Source of the DNA: a bacterium
GTDB lineage: Bacteria; Patescibacteriota; Minisyncoccia; Phycocordibacterales; Zambryskibacteraceae
NCBI GenBank assembly: GCA_023266935.1
Contig: JAHFOF010000001.1
Coordinates: 103,830-148,912, forward strand
DNA length: 45,083 nt
Reading direction: 5' to 3'
Part shown: piece by piece, positions 35,427-45,083 of the stretch
Layout of the letters: each line of letters opens with the position of its first letter
How positions within the stretch are numbered: position 1 is the stretch's first letter
Notes under the pieces: model-generated
The model's input: the letters and a program-made list of their open reading frames with translations, nothing else
Told to the model about the DNA's origin: nothing
Databases searched by the model: none
Translations under genes and position numbers: made by a program

Positions 35427-35924
35427 GTGAACAACACGCTCAGGCAAGCACTTCGCAAAACTCGCGAACTGCGCCAACAAGTCGAGAACTTGCTTCTCGG
35501 CGATGAAGGTGATGTGTACGAAACAGAACTCAAGAAGTTTGTGGCCAGGCGACCATGCTGGGGGCCAAAGGCAAAACCGTTGGCAACCAGAGAATATCAG
35601 AAATTCGAACTCTACCTCCACGACAAGCAGAAGAATGGTGGACGGATCAATGGCTTCGACCTCGAGAATTACCTCAAGGAAACCGGCCTCATCAACCGTG
35701 CCCTCTCCCTCGAAGACGAGTTGGTCAAGGGTTGGCTTGAGAACCCACGGACCTACCCTGAGGAGCTCAAAGGCAAAGCCGTCTTCCTGTGGAAGTCCAC
35801 ACAGGACTCCGACGGCAACCGCGGGGTCGCGTGTCTCTGCTGGCTCGACGGCCGGGTGGTGGTGCGTTGGGGCTGGCTCGTCGTCGATTGGGACGGCAGC
35901 CGCCCTGCCCTTCTCGCCCCGTAG
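35427..35924 (+). CDS. Small GC-rich hypothetical protein (family D/E)
   Basis: GTG start after AAAGGAG; NRALSLEDELVKGWLENPRTYPEELKGKAVFLWKSTQDSDGNRGVACLCW matches the 38114..38605 product. Confidence 0.82.
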   Translation: MNNTLRQALRKTRELRQQVENLLLGDEGDVYETELKKFVARRPCWGPKAKPLATREYQKFELYLHDKQKNGGRINGFDLENYLKETGLINRALSLEDELVKGWLENPRTYPEELKGKAVFLWKSTQDSDGNRGVACLCWLDGRVVVRWGWLVVDWDGSRPALLAP

Positions 35925-35955
35925 AACGGAACAAGCAAGTTTTTGATTTTGATTC

Positions 35956-35987
35956 TCGGCTCTGCGTTCCTGCAGAGCCGATTTTTG
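35956..35987 (+). terminator. Intrinsic terminator
   Basis: TCGGCTCTGC / GCAGAGCCGA then TTTTTG. Confidence 0.92.
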
Positions 35988-36000
35988 TTATAATAAGTGC

Positions 36001-36786
36001 ATGAATCAATGGTCGATTAATCGCAAGAGGTTTATTTTGTTTCTCATTATTTTAATTCTCGTTGTGCTTATCGGAGCACCAATCTTTTTCTTTTTTTATA
36101 AAGCTCCAACTTGTTTTGATAAAAAACAAAATGGTGATGAAGTTGGTGTAGATTGTGGTGGTTCGTGTTCTTTGATTTGTACGACTCAAACTCTGCCTCT
36201 GATTATGAAAGGTGATCCGCGAGTTCTCCGTGTGGCCACGAGTACTTATGAAGTGATTTCTTATATAGAAAATCCAAATGTTTCTGCAGAAATTTTACTC
36301 GCCCCTTATACCTTTAATATTTATGGTGCGAATTCTGCTGTGCCTTTGAAAACTATTTCTGGACAAACTTTTGTGCCGAAAGGATCTTCGTTTGTAGTTT
36401 TCGAAGGACCATTTAATCTCCTTGGAGACATTCCTGTTCGAACGACATTTTCTTTGGACAATAATTCTTTAGTCTGGCAGAAAAATTTAAACAACCTACC
36501 CGATTTAAAAATAAAAGATTCCACTCTTTCTAATACTGATTCTGAGCCTAGACTCGAAGCAGGACTTACTTCTTCTTCATTGGTGTCGGTTTTAAATATA
36601 GAATTAGTCGCACTTGTTTTTGATGATAAAGGGAACACAGTCGGTGCATCGAAAACTTTCATTGATAGTTTGAGGGTAGGAGAATCAGCCCCCTTGGTTT
36701 TCGTTTGGCCCGAACCTTTTGTAGGTAAACCAGCCACATTTGAGATAATCCCTCGCATTTTACCCAACAAAAGCTACATAAAATGA
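36001..36786 (+). CDS. Membrane-anchored hypothetical protein with Cys-rich motif
   Basis: N-terminal TM; CFDKKQNGDEVGVDCGGSCSLIC. Confidence 0.8.
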   Translation: MNQWSINRKRFILFLIILILVVLIGAPIFFFFYKAPTCFDKKQNGDEVGVDCGGSCSLICTTQTLPLIMKGDPRVLRVATSTYEVISYIENPNVSAEILLAPYTFNIYGANSAVPLKTISGQTFVPKGSSFVVFEGPFNLLGDIPVRTTFSLDNNSLVWQKNLNNLPDLKIKDSTLSNTDSEPRLEAGLTSSSLVSVLNIELVALVFDDKGNTVGASKTFIDSLRVGESAPLVFVWPEPFVGKPATFEIIPRILPNKSYIK

Positions 36787-37895
36787 GTGCTTGGAATTCT
36801 TTAAAGTCTCTAGTAATCAGGACTAAAATTGATTGGCTTTTGTTTGCTCCGGCGATTCTCATTTCGCTCGCGGGGCTTATCACTATGGACTCTTTTTCTG
36901 GGAGTCAGTATTTTTTTGTTAGACAAAGTATTTGGATTTTGATTTCAATCGTTTTGTTTTTTGTAGCCAGTACTATAGATTGGAGGTTTCTTCGTCGAAC
37001 ACGCGTGCTCGTCACTATTTTTGCCTTCGTCATTTTTCTCCTCCTCCTTCTATTCGTGGTGGGGCATGTGGCCAAGGGAGCAGAATCTTGGTTCCATCTT
37101 GGATTTTTTGCTCTTCAACCATCTGACCCGGCGAAATTCATCACTATCCTTATGTTAGCCAAATATTTTTCTCGTAGACACATCGAGATAGCAAATATTC
37201 GACACATCTTGGTTTCTGGAGCTTATGCGTTTTTTATTTTTATCCTTGTGTTTTTTGAACCAGACTTTGGTGGAGCGATGACCATTTTCTTTCTTTGGAT
37301 TGGAATGTTACTCGTGTCTGGTATTCCGAGGAGACATTTTGCTGTGGTTGCAGGGATTTGTTTGGTTCTGGTTGGATTTCTGTGGATGTTTGTTTTCAAA
37401 CCGTATCAGAAAGCACGTATCATAAATTTTATTCATCCCTTAGAAAATATTCACAGCACAGGATACAATGCATATCAATCCACCATCGCTGTAGGTTCTG
37501 GACAAATTATGGGCAAAGGCATCGGACAGGGGAGTCAATCCAAACTTCTTTTCCTTCCAGAATTTCAAACCGATTTTATCTTCGCCGCGTTTGCTGAAGA
37601 GTGGGGGTTCGTTGGTTCTGTTATTCTTTTATTAATTTTTTCTATATTACTTTTTAGAATTATAGATAATGCGAACAATGTTTCTTCGAACTTCGAAGCC
37701 CTATTTGGCCTTGGTCTCGCAGTTTTATTTATTATTCATATTCTGATTCATGTGGGGATGAATATGGGGTTTCTGCCCGTGACCGGCATCACTCTTCCAT
37801 TCATGAGTTATGGTGGATCACACCTCGTGACCGAATGGTTTGCCCTCGGTATCCTCTCTAGTATGAAAATGAATTCTCTTGGCCCGAGGGTCTAA
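36783..37895 (+). CDS. rodA: FtsW/RodA/SpoVE family protein, RodA-like
   Basis: Multi-TM; FALQPSDPAKFITILMLAKYFS, NAYQSTIAVGSGQIMGKGIGQGSQSKLLFLPEFQTDFIFAAFAEEWGF. Confidence 0.93.
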   Translation: MSAWNSLKSLVIRTKIDWLLFAPAILISLAGLITMDSFSGSQYFFVRQSIWILISIVLFFVASTIDWRFLRRTRVLVTIFAFVIFLLLLLFVVGHVAKGAESWFHLGFFALQPSDPAKFITILMLAKYFSRRHIEIANIRHILVSGAYAFFIFILVFFEPDFGGAMTIFFLWIGMLLVSGIPRRHFAVVAGICLVLVGFLWMFVFKPYQKARIINFIHPLENIHSTGYNAYQSTIAVGSGQIMGKGIGQGSQSKLLFLPEFQTDFIFAAFAEEWGFVGSVILLLIFSILLFRIIDNANNVSSNFEALFGLGLAVLFIIHILIHVGMNMGFLPVTGITLPFMSYGGSHLVTEWFALGILSSMKMNSLGPRV

Positions 37896-37915
37896 CCTGC
37901 CTGCCGGCAGGCAGG
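37896..37915. repeat. Perfect 20-bp palindrome, intergenic
   Basis: CCTGCCTGCCGGCAGGCAGG. Confidence 0.85.
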
Positions 37916-37987
37916 AATGTCTTTATCACCGCCTCTGGCGTGACCCCGCAAAATGCGGTGGTCTAGAGCCGTGTAATAAATATTTTC

Positions 37988-38016
37988 TTGACATTTAGTT
38001 TATTTGGACATATAAT
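37988..38016 (+). promoter_or_regulatory. Consensus sigma70 promoter
   Basis: TTGACA 37988-37993, 17 bp, TATAAT 38011-38016. Confidence 0.9.
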
Positions 38017-38113
38017 ATAGGAAGGTGGGCAAGGATTTCCTTGCAACTGTTCCGGCAGGCAAAACGGAAACACGCATGGATAATGCGTGGAAGTTCTTCA
38101 AAGGAGAACGGCT

Positions 38114-38605
38114 ATGGATAATAGCGAGAAAACACAAGTGCCTGAGAGCGATATCTACGGGCGATTGTTTAAGCTGTGGGCCATGGTGACGAAGCTCATT
38201 CTCGATGGGAAGCGCAGTCCGCACAAGGTTGCGGATGTCCTCCAGATAATCCTGGAAGAGCACATGCTGCGATTCGTGTTTTATCGTCGTGCAAAAGCTA
38301 GTCGCCATACTTCCGCCGTCGTGATGCAATACCTCCTCAAGAGAGACGGTGTATTGCATCGAGCGTTGTCAGCAAACGACGATGTGGTCAAGGAGTGGCT
38401 CCGCAACCCCCAGATGTATCCGTCTGACCTCAAGTCGTTTGAATGGATTCTCTGGAAGGATGTTCAAATGGACCCGGATGGTGTTACTGGTGTGGCACCG
38501 GCGATGGTGTGGAATCGAGACACTAAGAGTGTCAAGATCATCGGGTACGAAGCGATGGATGATTTTTACAATCCCAATATGGCAGTCTTGCTCTATGCCA
38601 AATAG
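38114..38605 (+). CDS. Small hypothetical protein (family D/E paralog)
   Basis: ATG after AAAGGAG; HRALSANDDVVKEWLRNPQMYPSDLKSFEWILWKDVQMDPDGVTGVAPAMVW. Confidence 0.82.
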   Translation: MDNSEKTQVPESDIYGRLFKLWAMVTKLILDGKRSPHKVADVLQIILEEHMLRFVFYRRAKASRHTSAVVMQYLLKRDGVLHRALSANDDVVKEWLRNPQMYPSDLKSFEWILWKDVQMDPDGVTGVAPAMVWNRDTKSVKIIGYEAMDDFYNPNMAVLLYAK

Positions 38606-38628
38606 CTATATTTTCACGATTTGCAACG

Positions 38629-38661
38629 AGACCTCCCAATCAACTCAGGGAGGTCTTTTTA
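38629..38661 (+). terminator. Intrinsic terminator
   Basis: AGACCTCCC / GGGAGGTCT then TTTTATTT. Confidence 0.9.
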
Positions 38662-39744
38662 TTTATATAATTCGAATATTTTTCGAACTATTTTGTCGAA
38701 TGAGAATTTTGAAATAATTGTTTGTTTCAAGTTTGTTCCCAGTGTTTCTCGAAGGTTTTTATTATCAACAAGTTTAATTAAAGCAGAAGTAAGTTCTAGA
38801 GCATTTTCTTTTTGTACAAGCAAACCATTTTTTCCGTCCTCAATAAGTTCAGGTATTCCTCCAACTGACGAGGCGATTACAGGCAGTCCGGCGAATCCTG
38901 CTTCAAGCAGAGCATAAGGCATCGCTTCAGATCGGGAGGGCATCACGAAGATATCAAAAGTAGAAAGTTGTGCCCGAGCATTGTTCACGAACCCCTTAAA
39001 AACAACAGAGTCGGTAATGTTTAATTTTGAAGCAAGATTTTTTAAATTATTTTCTTCTTCACCAGAGCCCATAATCACAAGTTTTGCTTTATGGTTTTTT
39101 ATAAATTCTTTCCAACTTCTTAATAAAACATCTAAACCTTTTATTTTGTGCAGTTCGGAGATTGCCCCGACAGTGAATGAATCATCAATGCGTGGAACAA
39201 GTTCAAATTCTTTTATTCCATTATAAATAACCACCAATCTGTTTTTAATAAACGGCATCCAAGAAACGTCTTTTTTGGTTTTTTCTGAGACACAGATAGT
39301 TTTATGAGAAAGCAATATGGTATACCAGATTAACTCCATAATCAGAATTTTATTTAAGAAGAATCTGTTCTCATTAAATGCCCAACCATGTGCAGTAAAG
39401 ATAATTTTCTTTATCCCAACCAACCTTCCTGCAAGTCCACCGATGCCTCCCATCTTTGAACTATTTATATGAAAGACATCGGGCTTTATTTCTTTTAAAA
39501 TTTTCTTTATTTCAAAAAAAGATTTCAAATCTCCTAAGATAGAAATATCTCGATCGAGAGAGGGGAGAGAAATAACTCGAACCCCAGCATCTTTTAATTT
39601 TTGAACGAGTGGACCGTCTCCTCCACACATCACAGAGACTTCATTTCCAGCTTTTTGAGATTCTACTGCAAGGTCGAAGACATATCTTTGGGCTCCACCG
39701 AAGTTTGATTTGGTTATCCCATACAGGATACGAAGTGGCTTCAT
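38659..39744 (-). CDS. Glycosyltransferase family 4
   Basis: GGAQRYVFDLAVESQKAGNEVSVMCGGDGPL, IFTAHGWAFNE, FVMPSRSEAMPYALLEAGFAGLPVIASSVGGIPELI. Confidence 0.93.
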   Translation of the reverse strand: MKPLRILYGITKSNFGGAQRYVFDLAVESQKAGNEVSVMCGGDGPLVQKLKDAGVRVISLPSLDRDISILGDLKSFFEIKKILKEIKPDVFHINSSKMGGIGGLAGRLVGIKKIIFTAHGWAFNENRFFLNKILIMELIWYTILLSHKTICVSEKTKKDVSWMPFIKNRLVVIYNGIKEFELVPRIDDSFTVGAISELHKIKGLDVLLRSWKEFIKNHKAKLVIMGSGEEENNLKNLASKLNITDSVVFKGFVNNARAQLSTFDIFVMPSRSEAMPYALLEAGFAGLPVIASSVGGIPELIEDGKNGLLVQKENALELTSALIKLVDNKNLRETLGTNLKQTIISKFSFDKIVRKIFELYK

Positions 39745-39812
39745 CCCGCTATATTACCGCATATATGAAAGGGCTTCCAGCGGGATGGATTTTAGGGTAT
39801 AATGCACGCTAC

Positions 39813-41168
39813 ATGAATTCTCTAAGCAATAGAGAGCCATCCGTCCTCCTGTTGGGCGACATCTTCTGCCTCCTGGCTTCCTTGTGGTTGTCCCTCCTGT
39901 TTCGTGCCTTTGAGGTGCCCTCACAAGAGCTTTTTTTCCTACACCTTGTGCCTTTTAGTTTTCTCTTCTTAGTTTGGGTCGTGGTTTTCTATATCGCTGG
40001 TTTGTACGAGCGTCACACGCTGATGCTCCAGTCACGCCTACCAGCCATCCTCTTCAATACCCAAGTGGTGAACTCGACCATCGCCGTAGTCTTTTTCTAT
40101 TTTGTTCCTCTCTTTGGTATTACCCCAAAAACAATTCTCTTTATTTATCTAATCGTTTCTTTCATCATAATTTTTGTTTGGAGGACCTATGTTTATTTCT
40201 TCGTCGGAGTAAAGCAACCGATTAATGCGGTGCTAGTGGGGAGTGGAGAAGAAATGAGAGAGTTGTTCGAGGAGGTAAATGCCAATCCGCTTTATAGTTT
40301 TCGGTTTGTTTCCTCAGTTGATCTGGATAGAGTCGAAAATGATGGGTTTAAAGATGAGATAGTTTCTAGAATTTATAGTGAAGGAGTAACTATGATAGCC
40401 ATCGACCTTGCGAACGAGAAGGTCGAACCAGTCCTGCCAAGTTTGTACAATTTGATTTTCTCTAAAATTCAATTCGTGGATATGTATAAGGTGTATGAAG
40501 ATATTTTTAAACGCGTCCCTCTTTCACTCCTTAAATATAATTGGTTTCTAGAAAATATTTCTACTTCGCCTCGACACACTTATGATGCTCTCAAACGAGT
40601 TATGGATATCTTGATTTCTATTCCATTATTTAGTGTTTTCTTCATCACTTATCCGTTCGCTTTGATTGCGATGAAAATTGAAGACGGAGGTCCGGTGTTT
40701 ATCCACCAAGAGCGAGTAGGCAAGAACAATAAAATAATTAGAATTGTTAAGTTTCGCAGTATGACTACAAACGACCATGGAGAATATAAAAATGGTTCGA
40801 CTGAACTCAAGGTGACGAAAGTTGGTGCATTCCTCCGCAAGACCCGCCTCGATGAATTTCCTCAACTCTGGAATGTTCTCAGAGGGGATATTTCTTTAAT
40901 TGGTCCTCGCCCAGAACTCCCATCTCTCGTGAAGCTTTATGAGAAGGAGATTCCTTATTACAACGTTCGACACCTTATCAAGCCGGGACTTTCTGGTTGG
41001 GCTCAGATTTATCAAGATATAAACCATCCTCATCACACCCAAGCGGTAATGCAGACCAAAGAAAAATTGTCTTATGATCTTTACTATATAAAAAATCGTT
41101 CATTTATTACTGATTTAAAAATCGCTCTAAAAACTATCAAAACCTTGCTTTCTAGGGTAGGAGTGTAG
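39813..41168 (+). CDS. Polyprenyl glycosylphosphotransferase (sugar transferase); start uncertain (39765 or 39813)
   Basis: Multi-TM N-terminus; GGPVFIHQERVGKNNKIIRIVKFRSM, RKTRLDEFPQLWNVLRGDISLIGPRPELP. Confidence 0.92.
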   Translation: MNSLSNREPSVLLLGDIFCLLASLWLSLLFRAFEVPSQELFFLHLVPFSFLFLVWVVVFYIAGLYERHTLMLQSRLPAILFNTQVVNSTIAVVFFYFVPLFGITPKTILFIYLIVSFIIIFVWRTYVYFFVGVKQPINAVLVGSGEEMRELFEEVNANPLYSFRFVSSVDLDRVENDGFKDEIVSRIYSEGVTMIAIDLANEKVEPVLPSLYNLIFSKIQFVDMYKVYEDIFKRVPLSLLKYNWFLENISTSPRHTYDALKRVMDILISIPLFSVFFITYPFALIAMKIEDGGPVFIHQERVGKNNKIIRIVKFRSMTTNDHGEYKNGSTELKVTKVGAFLRKTRLDEFPQLWNVLRGDISLIGPRPELPSLVKLYEKEIPYYNVRHLIKPGLSGWAQIYQDINHPHHTQAVMQTKEKLSYDLYYIKNRSFITDLKIALKTIKTLLSRVGV

Positions 41169-41235
41169 TTTCTTTATGCTGAGCATGTCGAAGTATTGCC
41201 CAAAAACTCTATTTCTGTATAATTGTTCTACTTTA

Positions 41236-42576
41236 ATGAAAGCCCACAAACATCTGATTTTCTCCGTTTTGCTGATTATTGTTTTTGTCCTCCTGGGCTA
41301 TTTTTTGGTCAGAGAACAGAAACCGGGGGCAAAATTCCCATTTAAATTCGGCCTGGACCTAGTCGGAGGAACAGAGCTTATTTATAAAGCCGATACTTCT
41401 GGAGTAACAGATAGAACCGATGCGATGCAGAGTTTGAAAGATGTCATAGAACGCCGAGTAAACATCTTCGGTGTTTCTGAACCGCTTGTGCAAACAGAAC
41501 ATGCTGGATTTATTTCTGGGAATCACGATGATCGACTGCTCGTAGAACTTCCAGGAGTTTCAGACATTAACCAAGCTATTTCTCTCATCGGGCAAACTCC
41601 AATTCTAGAATTTCGTTTGCAAAAAGCTAATGCAGCCGAATTAGTAAAGGCTAATCCGCAAGTTACCCTTGATGAAGTTTATACTCCAACGGGTTTAACT
41701 GGTCGATACCTTTCTCATGCAACGGTTGAATTTGATCAAAACACCCAAGCTCCCCAAGTCGGCTTAGAGTTCAACAGCGAAGGTTCTGATTTGTTTTCTA
41801 AACTTACTACAGCAAACAAAGGACAAGTGCTGGCTATTATTCTGGATGGTCAAGTTCTTTCGGCTCCAGTGATTCGAGAAGCTATCACAAACGGCAAAGC
41901 TCAAATCACGGGAACATTTTCTGCTGATGTGGCCAAGACTCTGGTTCGTAACTTGAATTATGGTGCTCTCCCTGTGCCTATTTCACTTTTGAATTCTCAA
42001 GTAGTTGGCGCCTCGCTCGGCACATCCGCACTTAATTCTGGTGTCCGAGCGGGGTTAATAGGACTCGTGGCTTTGATTATTTTCTTGATTCTTTGGTACA
42101 GGCTTCCAGGTTTTGTTGCTTCGGTCGCACTCATCTCATACATTATCCTTTCGCTCGTTGCCTTTAAAATGTTGGGTGTGACTCTCACGGCTGCTGGCCT
42201 CGCTGGGTTCATTCTCTCTATAGGTATGGCTGTGGATGCGAACGTGCTTATTTTTGAACGAACCAAAGAAGAATTAAAGAGAGGTAAATCAATTTATGAC
42301 GCATTGCATGAAGGATTTACTCGAGCTTGGCTTTCGATTCGAGACTCAAACATTTCTTCAATCATCACAGCGATAGTCTTGTTCTGGCTCGGGACGAGCG
42401 CGGTCAAAGGTTTCGCTCTCACCCTCGGCCTAGGAGTGCTCATTTCGATGTTCACAGCTATCACCGTGTCCAGAACATTTTTGTTTGCCATTGCACCCAA
42501 CCTGCCTGCCGGCAGGCAGGAGGGGGACAGTGGATTCAAAAGATTTTTATTCAGTAATGGTTTCCATATAAAATAA
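41236..42576 (+). CDS. secD: Protein translocase subunit SecD
   Basis: FGLDLVGGTELIYKAD, ERRVNIFGVSEPLVQ, GLAGFILSIGMAVDANVLIFERTKEEL. Confidence 0.95.
   Translation: MKAHKHLIFSVLLIIVFVLLGYFLVREQKPGAKFPFKFGLDLVGGTELIYKADTSGVTDRTDAMQSLKDVIERRVNIFGVSEPLVQTEHAGFISGNHDDRLLVELPGVSDINQAISLIGQTPILEFRLQKANAAELVKANPQVTLDEVYTPTGLTGRYLSHATVEFDQNTQAPQVGLEFNSEGSDLFSKLTTANKGQVLAIILDGQVLSAPVIREAITNGKAQITGTFSADVAKTLVRNLNYGALPVPISLLNSQVVGASLGTSALNSGVRAGLIGLVALIIFLILWYRLPGFVASVALISYIILSLVAFKMLGVTLTAAGLAGFILSIGMAVDANVLIFERTKEELKRGKSIYDALHEGFTRAWLSIRDSNISSIITAIVLFWLGTSAVKGFALTLGLGVLISMFTAITVSRTFLFAIAPNLPAGRQEGDSGFKRFLFSNGFHIK
42501..42520. repeat. Perfect 20-bp palindrome in frame within secD
   Basis: CCTGCCTGCCGGCAGGCAGG, translated NLPAGRQEG. 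Confidence 0.85.
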
Positions 42577-42577
42577 T

Positions 42578-43528
42578 ATGTTTGTTGTAAAATACAGAAA
42601 ATTATTCTTTGTTCTCTCTGGACTACTCATCGCCCTTTCGGTTTATGGAATAGTGGTTTATGGATTTAATTATTCAATCGATTTTAAAGGAGGAGCTTTG
42701 ACTGAAATAAAATATACAGATTCTGCACCAACCCTCGATGATTTGAATAGAAACATTACCACTTTGAACATTGGCGGTTTTTCTGTTCGACCATCTGGAG
42801 ACATGGATTTTATTATTCGTACCAAAGAGTTAACTAATGATGAACAGAAAAAACTTTTAAGCGCTGTTTCTCAATATCCAGGAAAAGAGATTAACCACAT
42901 CTCGATTAACCCCCCAACGGTTCTTAGACAAAACTCTATTGGTCCTGTGGCTGGAGCAGAACTAAAATCAAAAGCGATTAAAGCTATCGCTGTTGTGGTG
43001 GTGATGATTGTGCTTTTTGTCACTTTTGCTTTTCGAAAAGTTTCTCATGCTAGTTTGTCCAAAGGTTCTCGAGGAGTTTCTTCTTGGAAATATGGTTTCG
43101 CCACTATCATTGCTCTGTTCCATGATGTGATTATTCCCACTGGAGTGTTTGTCTTCCTTGGACATTTTAAAGGTGTAGAGATTGACCTTCTCTTTGTTAC
43201 TGGCCTACTCGCTATCCTTGGATATTCTGTGCATGACACTATCGTGGTATTCGATCGAGTTCGAGAAAATTTGAAAATAAATCGTGATTCTAGTTTGAAA
43301 GAAGAGTTCGAAGAGACGGTAGGCAAGTCGGTAGCCCAAACCTTTGGTCGTTCAATCAATACTTCTCTCACCATCTTCATCACTCTCCTCGCCCTTTTTA
43401 TCGTTGGTTCTGGAGCGACAAAAGATTTCGCTCTTCTTCTCATCATCGGAGTCATCGTTGGTACATATTCTTCAATCTTCGTCGCTTCACCACTCCTCGT
43501 GACTTTTCAAAAGTGGCAGAACAAGTAG
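42578..43528 (+). CDS. secF: Protein translocase subunit SecF
   Basis: YSIDFKGGALTEIKY, GYSVHDTIVVFDRVRENL, RSINTSLTIFITLLALFIVG. Confidence 0.95.
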   Translation: MFVVKYRKLFFVLSGLLIALSVYGIVVYGFNYSIDFKGGALTEIKYTDSAPTLDDLNRNITTLNIGGFSVRPSGDMDFIIRTKELTNDEQKKLLSAVSQYPGKEINHISINPPTVLRQNSIGPVAGAELKSKAIKAIAVVVVMIVLFVTFAFRKVSHASLSKGSRGVSSWKYGFATIIALFHDVIIPTGVFVFLGHFKGVEIDLLFVTGLLAILGYSVHDTIVVFDRVRENLKINRDSSLKEEFEETVGKSVAQTFGRSINTSLTIFITLLALFIVGSGATKDFALLLIIGVIVGTYSSIFVASPLLVTFQKWQNK

Positions 43529-43538
43529 ACTGTAGTAA

Positions 43539-44231
43539 ATGACCCAAGTAGATAATCTTATAAAATACATTCCGGATTTAGTTTCAAGGAATGTTTTGGA
43601 TGTGGGATGCGGGGAAGGAGCATTTGTTCTTGATGTGTTGAGTCGTGGAGGGCGAGTGGTAGCTGTTGAACCTCATACAGGTAGGGTAGAGAGGTTAAAG
43701 AAAATTATTTTAGAAAAACATTACCCTGGAGAAGTGTATGAGGCCGGAGGAGAGAATATGCCGTTCCTTAAAAATGATTCGTTTGGATTTATAAATGTTT
43801 GCGAGGTGATAGAACATGTGGTCGAACCAGAAATTGTTTTAAATGAGGTTCATCGAGTGTTGGCAAAAAACGGCAAGGTCTACATCAGTGTCCCAAACAG
43901 ATTTGGATACTATGATTGGCATTTTCATTTGTATTTTATAAATTGGATACCGAGATTCATCGCCGAATCAATTGTCACTCTACTTGATCACACCCTTACC
44001 CCGCAGAATAAAGAAAAGCAGAGACTTTCGGATATGCATTATATGACCAAACTTGGATTCACTAGATTGGCCAGGGAAGCGGGATTTATTTTAAGAGATA
44101 CTAGAATTATAAAAATTTCGGATAAATTTAAAAATCCTATAATCAGATTATGTGCCATTATTGTCTACGAAATCTGGTCTTTTTTCTTCCTCGGGAATTT
44201 TCATTTTATCTTAGAAAAGATTGATAAATAG
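43539..44231 (+). CDS. Class I SAM-dependent methyltransferase
   Basis: VLDVGCGEGAFVLDVLSRGGRVVAVEP, FINVCEVIEHVVEPEIVLNEVHRVL. Confidence 0.92.
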   Translation: MTQVDNLIKYIPDLVSRNVLDVGCGEGAFVLDVLSRGGRVVAVEPHTGRVERLKKIILEKHYPGEVYEAGGENMPFLKNDSFGFINVCEVIEHVVEPEIVLNEVHRVLAKNGKVYISVPNRFGYYDWHFHLYFINWIPRFIAESIVTLLDHTLTPQNKEKQRLSDMHYMTKLGFTRLAREAGFILRDTRIIKISDKFKNPIIRLCAIIVYEIWSFFFLGNFHFILEKIDK

Positions 44232-44235
44232 GGGG

Positions 44236-44263
44236 TTGACGCCCATACAGATATGCGTATAAT
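44236..44263 (+). promoter_or_regulatory. Promoter of the 16S unit
   Basis: TTGACG 44236-44241, 16 bp, TATAAT 44258-44263. Confidence 0.8.
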
Positions 44264-44521
44264 AGACCCCACGCTCTAACTATCGATTCAACTCGTCCGT
44301 TAGGGCGGGTACTTTGAAATCTTGTTATTTTGAGAACACCCCGGTCAAACGGGGTGAAGCAAGTCTCAATAAAATATTCAATTAAATGAAACCGTCCCAA
44401 CTGGCTTACAGCAACAAAGCCGTTGGGATAAGAGCTAGTTAAAATTCTTAAGAGGTTCAAAATAAAAAATATATTGTTTTCTATTTTGTTCCGTTCAAAT
44501 CACGAACTAAAATTCGGGATT

Positions 44522-45083
44522 CATAATTAGAGTTTGATCCTAGCTCAGGATGAACGCTGGCGGCGTGGATAAGGCATGCAAGTCATACGGACACTTTCGC
44601 AAGATTGTGTTAGTGGCAGACGAGTTAGTAACACGTAGGTACCTTCCCTCAAGTCAGGAATAACGAGTCGAAAGATTCGCTAATACCTGATAGTCTCTTC
44701 GGAGTAAAGAAGCAATTCGCTTGAGAATGGGCCTGCGGGCTATCAGCTAGATGGTAGGGTAATGGCCTACCATGGCTATGACGGCTAGGGGAGCTGAGAG
44801 GCTGACCCCCAACGATGGAACTGAGACACGGTCCATACACCTACGGGTGGCTGCAGTCAAGAACCTTCCGCAATGGACGAAAGTCTGACGGAGCGACGCC
44901 GCGTGCTGGATGAAGACCCTCTGGGTCGTAAACAGCTTTTGTAGAGGAGAAAGAATTTGATAGTACTCTAAGAATAAGGGGTTGCTAAACTCGTGCCAGC
45001 AGCAGCGGTAATACGAGTGCCCCAAGCGTTATCCGGAATCATTGGGCGTAAAGGGTGTGTAGGTGGTCGTGTTAGTCTCTTGT
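44522..45083 (+). rRNA. 16S ribosomal RNA, 3' truncated by window edge
   Basis: AGAGTTTGATCCTAGCTCAGGATGAACGCTGGCGGCGTG; GTGCCAGCAGCAGCGGTAATAC; ATTGGGCGTAAAGGGTG. Confidence 0.96.

Noticed and set aside
35503-35946. 147-aa alternative-frame ORF overlapping 35427..35924, plus 107..529, 4546..4953, 4854..5138, 9163..9642
   Set aside because: Alternative frames of GC-rich genes, where stops are rare; Ser/Arg/Pro-rich composition and no RBS. The chosen frames carry RBSs and paralog similarity.
41177-41193. CTGAGCATGTCGAAG sequence upstream of secD as another repeat family
   Set aside because: Only one clear copy noticed in this window; cannot be supported as a repeat here.

Overview
The window looks like a Candidate Phyla Radiation (Parcubacteria-like) chromosome. 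Most of it is AT-rich housekeeping genes: secE-nusG-rplK, argS, ileS, recO, glyS, metG, tatD, rpsF-ssb-rpsR, efp, recA, ftsK, rodA, secD-secF, and a 23S-tRNA-5S unit. A 16S gene runs off the right edge about 10 kb from the 5S. Scattered among them are GC-richer, mostly monocistronic small genes, each with a TTGACA-like/TATAAT-like promoter, a structured leader and a strong intrinsic terminator. Some of these are recognisable paralogs. The most interesting signals are: (1) this dispersed 'GC-rich small cistron' system; (2) a two-gene cassette (histidine phosphatase plus four-helix-bundle protein) inside nusG-rplK, bounded by inverted arrays of an AGTTNNNN octamer; (3) a histidine-phosphatase domain inserted in the IleRS catalytic region; (4) short GC-rich palindromes (CCTGCCTGCCGGCAGGCAGG and CCCCGCC..GGGG) both between genes and in frame inside essential genes; (5) a structured orphan ncRNA beside recA; (6) a 23S rRNA with a group I intron at the CTAAGGT/AGCG site, a large helix-63-region expansion, and processing stems with competing local hairpins; (7) a FliA/WhiG-type sigma factor; (8) an EF-P whose PGKG tip is replaced. 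All calls come from reading the sequence and supplied translations; no searches or folding programs were run.
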